From the NCBI GenBank assembly GCA_009699615.1, contig WLNV01000085.1:1-6591 (forward strand): DNA of 6,591 bases. Reading direction: 5' to 3'. Positions 1 through 4,676 of this stretch are shown here, piece after piece. The notes beneath the pieces are model-generated. The model saw only the letters and a list, made by a program, of their open reading frames with translations. It had not been told where the DNA came from and did not search any database. The stretch's first letter is position 1; the number at the start of each line of letters is the position of its first letter. The position numbers and the translations under genes were made by a program. This DNA comes from Actinomycetota bacterium. Lineage in GTDB: Bacteria; Actinomycetota; Thermoleophilia; Solirubrobacterales; Solirubrobacteraceae.

Positions 1-150
1 AGTCGGGTCGATCGAAATCCACTTGACGCGAACCAGCGCTTCGCCGTCGGCGATCGTCGGGATCTCTTCCGTGACGAGGTTGAAAGTCTTGTCGTCAACC
101 GGCCCGGTCGGGCGCTCGGCGAGCAGGAAACGGCGGTTGCCTTCGGACAT
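1..150 (-). CDS. NADP-dependent MDR oxidoreductase, CurA/YncB-like (partial, N-terminus only)
   Basis: Only the first 50 codons are in the window; the rest lies beyond the left edge. The reading begins MSEGNRRFLLAERPTGPVDD and continues through a stretch ending VKWISIDPT. This matches the opening of medium-chain dehydrogenase/reductase proteins of the curcumin/alkenal reductase group, where a first strand (RFLLAERP.G) is followed by an acidic strand and 'G.ALVRV.W.SIDP'. Family members use NADPH to reduce activated double bonds of enones and lack the structural zinc of classical alcohol dehydrogenases. The cofactor domain is not visible, so the substrate cannot be judged. The ATG start is supported by a GAAAGG Shine-Dalgarno at 157-162, six bases upstream. 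It lies 16 bases after the pdxH stop on the same strand, so it is probably the third gene of that operon. Confidence 0.8.
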   Translation of the reverse strand, partial: MSEGNRRFLLAERPTGPVDDKTFNLVTEEIPTIADGEALVRVKWISIDPT

Positions 151-156
151 GTGGAA

Positions 157-162
157 CCTTTC
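157..162 (-). promoter_or_regulatory. Ribosome binding site of the MDR oxidoreductase
   Basis: The minus strand reads GAAAGG, six bases before the ATG at 150-148. It sits in the short gap after the pdxH stop codon and fixes the start of the downstream oxidoreductase. Confidence 0.55.
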
Positions 163-166
163 GGGT

Positions 167-781
167 CTATGGGGAGAGTCGCTCGGTGACCCACTGGCCA
201 CCGTCACTACGACGATAAACGAAACGATCGTGCAGTCGGAACTCGCCGGCCTGCCAGAACTCGATCGCTTCGGGCTTGACGATGTAGCCACCCCAGTGCG
301 GCGGGCGCGGCACCTCTTCGCCAGCGAAGCGTTGCTCAGCGTCCGCGACGCGCGCGAGCAGCTCGTCGCGGCTCGCGATCACCGAGCCCTGCTCGGAGGC
401 CCAAGCGCCGATCCGTGATTCGCGCGCGCGACTATCGAAGTAGGCGTCGCTCTCGGCAGCGCTGAGCTGATCAACATTGCCGTGGATCAAGATTTGGCGG
501 CCAATTTCGCGCCAGTAGAAGAGCAACTGTGCGCGAGGGTTCTCCGCCATCTGACGGCCCTTGAGGCTCGTCTGGTTGGTGAAGAAGCGAAAGCCGTCGT
601 CGCCCACGCCGCGCAGCAGGACCGTGCGCGCACTGGGCCTTCCCTCGGCGCCGGCGGTCGAGAGTGTCATCGCGTTTGGGTCGGTCATTCCGCTCGCTTC
701 GGCGTCCCCCATCCATGCCGCGAAGAGATCGAGCGGGTCGGCAGGCAGAGCATCCTCGGTCAAGCGCGCAAAGTCGGCCAT
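167..781 (-). CDS. pdxH: Pyridoxamine 5'-phosphate oxidase
   Basis: This FMN-dependent cytosolic enzyme oxidises pyridoxine 5'-phosphate or pyridoxamine 5'-phosphate to pyridoxal 5'-phosphate, the last step of the DXP-dependent B6 pathway and of salvage. The 204-residue product has the usual family length. Visible landmarks are PNAM near residue 35, RPSARTVLLRG at 48-58, FFTN at 66-69, an 'AYFDSRARESRIGAWAS' block at 113-129, PRPPHWGGY at 158-166, EFWQ at 174-177, RLHDRF at 182-187 and the C-terminal ERLSP. By alignment with E. coli PdxH, the phosphate-binding Tyr, Arg and Ser are Y114, R118 and S122, and the substrate-contacting Arg/His pair is R182/H184. The lysine usual in VLLK is R57 here, a conservative change. 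The ATG at 781 overlaps the upstream TGA as TGATG, which suggests translational coupling. An in-frame ATG at 865 would add 28 residues with no family similarity and is rejected. Confidence 0.95.
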   Translation of the reverse strand: MADFARLTEDALPADPLDLFAAWMGDAEASGMTDPNAMTLSTAGAEGRPSARTVLLRGVGDDGFRFFTNQTSLKGRQMAENPRAQLLFYWREIGRQILIHGNVDQLSAAESDAYFDSRARESRIGAWASEQGSVIASRDELLARVADAEQRFAGEEVPRPPHWGGYIVKPEAIEFWQAGEFRLHDRFVYRRSDGGQWVTERLSP

Positions 782-1917
782 CAGGCGTGGAGCAGACGCA
801 GCTGCGCGTCCGGGTCGATCTCCCAGCGGGCAGCGAGCTTGACGAGCTGATCGTCGAGCGGCCACTGATCGGCGACGGCATCACCGTCGTAACCGGGGGC
901 CGCGCCCTTCAGCGCCATGCAACCGGCGTTCTCGCCAACGGCGTTGATCTCGGCGATCTCGTCCTCCGTTAGGACGATCTCGGAAGGGAGCGCTGCAAGT
1001 TCGGCGCGCTTCTCCTCGACTGCGCGTGCGTCGCCGCCGCCCTCCTGAATCAGTGTCGGTGCGACGCAGTGGACCATCGACTGCGCGAGCGTCCACTGGC
1101 AGGCAAGCTGCAGCGGTGTGAGGCCATGCCGATCGGCGATCGGGCGCAGCTGCTCCAGCTTCGCTGAGCCGCTCTCAACCCAGTCTCCTGGCCGGTAGCG
1201 GCGGTGGTCGGTCTCAGGGAAGTCATGCCCGGGAGCAACGTCGCCATGGAAAATCCCGCCGTAGTCAACTACGCGAGCGATCAACGAGACGTCGTAGCGC
1301 TCGGCCGCTGGCAGCACCAAGCGGCTCGGCCACGGCTCAAACGGGTTGAGGATCACCATCGCCCAGTCGATCATCTCGCCGAAGCGCTCGAAGCAGTCGA
1401 TGATGTCGAGCGTAAATCCGTTCGCCGGACCTGGCGCGACGCCGATCTGCCCGGTCAGTCCTTCCTCACGGAGCTGCGCCATTGCCTTCCAGACGATCTC
1501 GCTCGTGTAACCGGTGCGGTCAGGGTTGTGCAGCAGGAGAAGATCAAAGTGGTCGACGCCGCAGCGCTCGAGGCTTCGCTCGGTAGCCATCCGCAGGTAG
1601 CCGGCGTACTGATCGGGGCCGCGCAGCTCAGCGTCGGTGAATCGCTGGAAGCCCTTCGCGCCGCGCCGCTCGCCTTCGTAGAAGTCATGGCCAACCGCGC
1701 CAACGAGGCAGTAATCGTCGCGCGGCACGCCTGCCAGCGACTGGCCGACGATCTCGTCCGCGCCACCGGCGCCGTAAGCGTCGGCTGTGATCAGCGTGTC
1801 GATCCCGTTTCCGGGGCGCAGCAGTTCGACCAGCCGCTGCTCTTCGATCTCTTCACCGAAGTGCATAAAGCGCCCCCCGGACCATGCGCCGAGTGCAGAT
1901 TGGCTGGGATTCCTCAT
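781..1917 (-). CDS. Aldo/keto reductase-fold protein with degenerate catalytic tetrad
   Basis: The 378-residue product follows the AKR (alpha/beta)8 barrel pattern. 'GI....TADAYG' (residues 39-49) and 'DEIVG' match the first catalytic loop, 'YCLVGAVG' (69-76) matches strand 3, and 'FDLLLLHNPD' (124-133) carries the conserved histidine H130. 'QLACQWTLAQ' followed by 'VAPTL' matches the C-terminal cofactor region. In an ungapped comparison with canonical 'FDTADVYG' and 'IATKVG', the Asp is I43 and the Lys is A74, while Y48 and H130 are kept. NADPH-dependent reduction of aldehydes or ketones is the family norm, but here it is uncertain. I recall similar sequences from actinobacteria, so this may be a conserved subfamily, not a decayed gene. 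The start is ATG at 1917; GTG at 1920, directly before it, is an alternative adding one residue. There is no clear Shine-Dalgarno, and a TATCAT -10-like box just upstream suggests a leaderless mRNA. It is the first gene of the operon with pdxH. Confidence 0.85.
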   Translation of the reverse strand: MRNPSQSALGAWSGGRFMHFGEEIEEQRLVELLRPGNGIDTLITADAYGAGGADEIVGQSLAGVPRDDYCLVGAVGHDFYEGERRGAKGFQRFTDAELRGPDQYAGYLRMATERSLERCGVDHFDLLLLHNPDRTGYTSEIVWKAMAQLREEGLTGQIGVAPGPANGFTLDIIDCFERFGEMIDWAMVILNPFEPWPSRLVLPAAERYDVSLIARVVDYGGIFHGDVAPGHDFPETDHRRYRPGDWVESGSAKLEQLRPIADRHGLTPLQLACQWTLAQSMVHCVAPTLIQEGGGDARAVEEKRAELAALPSEIVLTEDEIAEINAVGENAGCMALKGAAPGYDGDAVADQWPLDDQLVKLAARWEIDPDAQLRLLHA

Positions 1918-1925
1918 CACCGGAA

Positions 1926-1931
1926 ATGATA
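1926..1931 (-). promoter_or_regulatory. Putative -10 box of the AKR-pdxH-MDR operon (leaderless)
   Basis: The minus strand reads TATCAT, fitting TANNNT, and ends five bases before the GTG and eight bases before the ATG of the aldo/keto reductase. That spacing would place transcription start at or within a few bases of the start codon. No convincing -35 hexamer is visible. It lies in the 80-base divergent region shared with the ImmA-like gene. Confidence 0.4.
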
Positions 1932-1987
1932 CGCCGCTGCCGAAGGCGCGGAGGGCTCGTCGCCGCGTAGCCGTTCCCGCCGCAAGG

Positions 1988-1993
1988 TACGCT
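1988..1993 (+). promoter_or_regulatory. Putative -10 box of the ImmA/IrrE gene (leaderless)
   Basis: TACGCT fits TANNNT and ends seven bases before the GTG at 2001. The same hexamer stands six bases before the GTG of the GT-C gene at 4677. No Shine-Dalgarno lies at normal spacing before 2001 (AAGG at 1984-1987 is 13 bases away), so a leaderless mRNA is likely. No clear -35 box is seen. Confidence 0.42.
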
Positions 1994-2000
1994 CGCGCCG

Positions 2001-2780
2001 GTGAGCGAGACTGAGGCTGAGAAGGAGCTGAGGCGGGAGCGGGCCACGGCCGCGGCGCTGGAGGCGCGCGCGCAGACCGACGTGCCGCTCGATATGCCGC
2101 TGGAGTGCATCGTTACGACGGTTGAGCAGAGCTTTGACCTGGTCGTTGTGATCGCGCTGCTCGGCAAGGGGTTGGCCGGCGCCTACGCCAAGTTGCCATC
2201 GCTGAACGTCGCCTTGATCGCAGGAAAGGACGCAGCGGTACGCCGCCGCTTCACGCTCGCGCATGAGCTCGGTCACCATTATCTTGGTCACGGCCCGCGC
2301 TTTGACACAAATTCGTCGATGAACGATGAGGCCGACCCGGACGAATCGTCGGCCAACCGCTTCGCCGCCGAGTTCATCGCGCCGCAGCCGGCGGTTGAGC
2401 GGTTCGTTGGCGAGCTCGACGACGACTCGCCGACGCTCGAACTGGTCTGCCGACTCTCAAACCATTTTGCAATTAGTCCGCTGTCGGCGCGAATCCGCTT
2501 GGAGACGGCTGGAATCGTGACCGACCGCGCCCTGCTCGGGCCGCTCGACGCTCAGATCAAGGATCACCAGGCGAAGGGTTGCTTTGAACGGCTCGGGCTC
2601 GAGGACCGCGACGATCTCTGCAAGCTCCCGGCCGATCAGTTGCCGCGACTACCGGCCGAGGCGCATGGCTCAGCGCTGGCCGATTTCCTTGACGGGCAGA
2701 TCAACGCCGACGAGTTGGCCGCAACGATCGGCCGCAGCAGCGAACAGGTTGAGGAAGCGCTCGGCCGCTCAGTCGTCTGA
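2001..2780 (+). CDS. ImmA/IrrE family zinc metallo-endopeptidase
   Basis: This 259-residue protein has the COG2856-type zincin core. 'RRRFTLAHELGHHYLGH' spans about 81-97, with HEXXH at H88-E89-H92, and 'DESSANRFAAEFIAP' follows, in which E115 is the probable third zinc ligand. Just before it, 'GAYAKL...NVALIAG' matches the strands that precede the active site in the family. In known members (ImmA of ICEBs1, IrrE/PprI of Deinococcus) the peptidase cleaves an XRE-family repressor and so induces a response. There is no N-terminal HTH fused here; residues 1-28 are charged and probably helical. Residues 222-255 ('DFLDGQINADELAATIG') look like a small HTH-like helical end. No signal peptide or membrane segment is seen, so it is cytosolic. 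It converges with the HTH-protein gene and overlaps its end by 12 bases; that protein is the obvious candidate substrate. The GTG start follows the putative -10 box at the expected distance. Confidence 0.9.
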   Translation: MSETEAEKELRRERATAAALEARAQTDVPLDMPLECIVTTVEQSFDLVVVIALLGKGLAGAYAKLPSLNVALIAGKDAAVRRRFTLAHELGHHYLGHGPRFDTNSSMNDEADPDESSANRFAAEFIAPQPAVERFVGELDDDSPTLELVCRLSNHFAISPLSARIRLETAGIVTDRALLGPLDAQIKDHQAKGCFERLGLEDRDDLCKLPADQLPRLPAEAHGSALADFLDGQINADELAATIGRSSEQVEEALGRSVV

Positions 2781-3386
2781 AAGGAAGAGCTCGTCAACTT
2801 CGTCCCAGCCGCGCGGGCTGGGCGCTGACATCGCGTCGAGCAGCAACTCGGCGCGCTCGATGCTCTCGTCGGGAGCGGCCTCGTCGCGCACGCTGAGGCG
2901 GAAGGCGAAGCCGTATTCGGGGCGGGCGAAGCTGGAGGCCGGGTCTGTGCCGAGCACCGAGCGGACGGCGTCGCGGACGCGCCCCGTCAGCCGCGGCAGC
3001 GTTCCCTGCTCTAGCTGGCCGAGGTAGCCGGCGGCTTTCTGCTGCTCGGCTTCGTCGGCGCCAATGCCACTCTTCTCAAGCACCGCGGCAGCCAGCTCTT
3101 CCAGCGTTAGCCCGGCGCGCTCGCGAGCGGCAACAAGGTTGGTCTCGGCCGCCTGCTCGAAGAGCGCGGCAGCCTGCTTCATCACAGGCGTCCCCTGGGC
3201 ACGCGCGAACTCGGCAGCGTCATAGCTCCGCAACGGCGCGTCCTCTTCCAGGTAGCGGTCGATCCGCGCCTCAAGCGCGCGACGGTCGGCGTCGTCGGCT
3301 TCGGCAAGGAAGTCCGCGACGTTGGGACGCGCGCCACTTTCGAATTGGGCTCGGAAGTCACTGAACAGTTGCTCCCCGGTGGTCAT
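2769..3386 (-). CDS. Atypical XRE-like helix-turn-helix protein
   Basis: This 205-residue protein has two visible parts. Residues 1-60 are a helical region with 'LFSDFRAQFESGARPNVADFL', recalling the 'F...L..G.RP.ie.yL' segment seen before or within regulators and Ser/Thr kinases of several phyla. Residues about 84-147 resemble an XRE-type HTH: 'ARERAGLTLEELA', then 'YLGQLEQGTLP' and 'RVRDAVRSVLG'. About 13 extra residues (near 104-117) sit between the helices compared with a standard XRE domain. The C-terminal tail is acidic (EVDELFLSDD). It follows the sigma-factor gene by seven bases on the same strand, so the two are probably co-transcribed. An AAAGGAG at 3400-3406 lies 13 bases before the ATG, longer than usual spacing. 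The first 46 residues of the longer open frame lie inside the sigma gene and are not native-looking. It may be a repressor, an anti-sigma-like partner or the ImmA-family substrate; none of these is proven. Confidence 0.72.
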   Translation of the reverse strand: MTTGEQLFSDFRAQFESGARPNVADFLAEADDADRRALEARIDRYLEEDAPLRSYDAAEFARAQGTPVMKQAAALFEQAAETNLVAARERAGLTLEELAAAVLEKSGIGADEAEQQKAAGYLGQLEQGTLPRLTGRVRDAVRSVLGTDPASSFARPEYGFAFRLSVRDEAAPDESIERAELLLDAMSAPSPRGWDEVDELFLSDD

Positions 3387-3393
3387 GTCACTC

Positions 3394-4050
3394 TCACTGC
3401 TCCTTTGCCGCGTCGATGCACTCGTCGCGGAAGCGACGTGCGATCTGGTCGACATTGTTTGGCTTGTATTCCCAGCCGCACTCGCTGAGAAGAATTGCAA
3501 CGACCTCCTTCGACGGCAGGTCAAGAAAGATGCGTAGGTCTACTACTAGCCGGTGCTCGTCGCTGAGCAGCTCGTACTGGTTATCGATGATCGCGCGATA
3601 GGCGACCATGTCGTAGCCGCGCTCAACGGTCTCAAGATCGATCGCCGCGTGATCGTCGTCCTCGTCGTAGTTCAGCGAGTAGGCCTCGCGACGAATCTGC
3701 TCGCGCCCGTCGCGGGCAACACTGGCAACGTGGCGGCGGGCGATGATCGCGACCCAACCGCGGAGCTGCTTCAGGTTTGCAAGTTCAGGCGGGTTGGCGA
3801 GCACGGCCTCGATCGCTTTCAGCGACGCGCCGTCGCAAACCTCGTCGAGCAGATCAGCGCGGACGTTCTTTGAAACAACAGCGCGGATCAGATTCGATTG
3901 GCGAAAGACGAGAACCTGAGTCGCGTCCTGGCCGGCTTTCAGTTCACCGGCTTGAAGTGCGCTGCGGATGTAGGCGATTGCCTTCTCGGGGTCGGCTTCA
4001 ACTAGCGCGCTGAAGGCTTCGTTCGTGATCTGTCGGAAAGGCGGAGTCAT
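3394..4050 (-). CDS. Divergent ECF-like sigma-70 family factor
   Basis: This 218-residue protein has the two-domain layout of an extracytoplasmic-function sigma factor. Residues about 66-122 match region 2: 'DLLDEVCDGASLKAIEAVL' resembles 'DLVQEVFLRALE', and 'LKQLRGWVAIIARRHVASVAR' resembles 'LRAWLYRIARNLAID'. Residues 159-213 match region 4: 'YELLSDEHRLVVDLRIFLDLPSKEVVAILL', then 'NVDQIARRFRDECIDAA'. About six extra residues (CGWEYK region, 189-198) lie between the helices of the region 4 HTH. An acidic linker (NYDEDDDHAAIDLETVE) joins the domains. Such proteins direct RNA polymerase to alternative promoters and are usually held by an antagonist, here perhaps the HTH protein encoded seven bases downstream. 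Start ATG at 4050 is the only early start and has no clear Shine-Dalgarno. A dyad operator candidate lies 36 bases upstream. Assignment rests on pattern likeness, so a non-sigma DNA-binding role remains possible. Confidence 0.65.
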   Translation of the reverse strand: MTPPFRQITNEAFSALVEADPEKAIAYIRSALQAGELKAGQDATQVLVFRQSNLIRAVVSKNVRADLLDEVCDGASLKAIEAVLANPPELANLKQLRGWVAIIARRHVASVARDGREQIRREAYSLNYDEDDDHAAIDLETVERGYDMVAYRAIIDNQYELLSDEHRLVVDLRIFLDLPSKEVVAILLSECGWEYKPNNVDQIARRFRDECIDAAKEQ

Positions 4051-4086
4051 TGGTTACACAAGAAGAGTCGCAGAGCAGGTCAAGGA

Positions 4087-4111
4087 TCTGACAAAAAGAC
4101 TTTGCGTCAGA
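4087..4111. promoter_or_regulatory. 25-bp dyad, candidate operator in the sigma / zinc-ribbon divergent region
   Basis: The site has outer arms TCTGAC (4087-4092) and GTCAGA (4106-4111) and inner arms AAAG (4095-4098) and CTTT (4100-4103), all centred on the A at 4099. Ten of twelve base pairs match; only the 4093/4105 and 4094/4104 pairs fail. It is AT-rich compared with its surroundings and lies 36 bases before the sigma-factor ATG. A weak TTGACC (minus strand, 4083-4078) follows it directly. Its position between divergent genes makes a terminator unlikely and an operator for a dimeric regulator more likely. The XRE-like protein or the sigma locus itself could be responsible; the binder is unknown. 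Confidence 0.5.
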
Positions 4112-4204
4112 AGTCCGCTGCTCCGAGCGACCTAGTCAGCATGTCCAAACAACGCCCCTTTGTCCGAGCCTGCATTCGTCAGGGACGGATCACACTCAAT
4201 TGCT

Positions 4205-4209
4205 GGAGG
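4205..4209 (+). promoter_or_regulatory. Shine-Dalgarno deciding the start of the zinc-ribbon gene
   Basis: GGAGG lies six bases before the ATG at 4216. The in-frame alternatives at 4141 (ATG) and 4102 (TTG) have nothing comparable, and 4102 falls inside the dyad, so 4216 is preferred. Confidence 0.6.
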
Positions 4210-4215
4210 CCCTCG

Positions 4216-4611
4216 ATGATCTCCGGCGGCCCCGCCGCGATGCAGCTCGGACGCGTCCGCGCTTCGCTGCTTGATTTCTACATCACCGAATCAGACGAGC
4301 TGATCGTTGAAGCGGTATCGGGCAGCAGCCTCAGAGAAGAACACGTCGAAATTCTGGTCGACTGGGCGCGCACCGTCGGCTACGAGCGGATCTGGCTGCC
4401 AGATCAAGTGGTCGACATTGAGGCCGACCCGGCCGTCGTTGGCGTGGCGAAGGTCAACTGCCGCACCTGCGGCGCCCGCTGGGAGGACTCATCGACCGAC
4501 TTCTGGCTGAAGGTGCGCGACAACGGCTTCTTCCCCGCCTCGTGCCCGGCCTGCGGCGATTCGCTGCCGGAGATGACCGTTGAGGCTGAGCAAGCGCGAC
4601 TTACTCATTAG
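4216..4611 (+). CDS. Small zinc-ribbon protein of unknown function
   Basis: I do not recognise this family. The 131-residue product has an N-terminal mixed alpha/beta part ('RVRASLLDFYITESDELIVEAVSG', then a helix 'REEHVEILVDWARTVGYERIWLPD'). It is followed by a likely zinc ribbon with C82-x2-C85 (CRTC) and C110-x2-C113 (CPAC). Between the pairs is an aromatic stretch including 'DFWLKVRDNGFFP'. There is no signal peptide or membrane segment. The start at 4216 is chosen for its strong Shine-Dalgarno. An upstream ATG at 4141 would give 156 residues, but those extra codons include aaa, caa, cga, aca and agg, rare in this window, and look less coding. The gene is divergent from the sigma factor, shares its intergenic region and dyad, and could belong to the same regulon. 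A DNA-, RNA- or protein-binding adaptor is possible, but nothing shows which. Confidence 0.68.
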   Translation: MISGGPAAMQLGRVRASLLDFYITESDELIVEAVSGSSLREEHVEILVDWARTVGYERIWLPDQVVDIEADPAVVGVAKVNCRTCGARWEDSSTDFWLKVRDNGFFPASCPACGDSLPEMTVEAEQARLTH

Positions 4612-4664
4612 TCGCGGCTAATCGAGGGCGGGCGATCACGACCGCCGCTGCCCAACGCGCTAGC

Positions 4665-4670
4665 TACGCT
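4665..4670 (+). promoter_or_regulatory. Putative -10 box of the GT-C gene (leaderless)
   Basis: TACGCT ends six bases before the GTG at 4677 and is identical to the hexamer before the ImmA-like gene. No Shine-Dalgarno is visible upstream of the GTG. No clear -35 box is seen. Confidence 0.42.
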
Positions 4671-4676
4671 ACACCG

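Noticed and set aside
471..884. Second minus-strand frame overlapping pdxH
   Set aside because: Low-complexity Arg/Ser/Pro-rich translation; the pdxH frame explains the DNA completely.
1204..1929. Long 241-codon open frame on the plus strand opposite the aldo/keto reductase
   Set aside because: It has no recognisable domain, and it lies wholly opposite a gene with clear family motifs; long antisense frames are expected in GC-rich DNA.
2001..3386. Type II toxin-antitoxin pair (XRE antitoxin plus ImmA-like toxin)
   Set aside because: The genes are convergent, not co-directional; the peptidase motif is intact; and the HTH protein is tied to a sigma gene. A regulatory protease fits better, though toxicity was not tested.
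3387..3524. 46-residue N-terminal extension of the HTH protein
   Set aside because: It lies inside the sigma-factor gene, is Ser/Arg/Thr-rich without structure, and the ATG at 3386 directly follows the sigma stop.
4102..4140. TTG start for the zinc-ribbon gene
   Set aside because: It lies inside the dyad and has no Shine-Dalgarno; ATG 4216 has a perfect one.
4625..4655. GGGC...GCCC inverted stretch after the zinc-ribbon gene, a possible terminator
   Set aside because: The stem is interrupted and no T-run follows; it cannot be told apart from chance pairing in GC-rich DNA.
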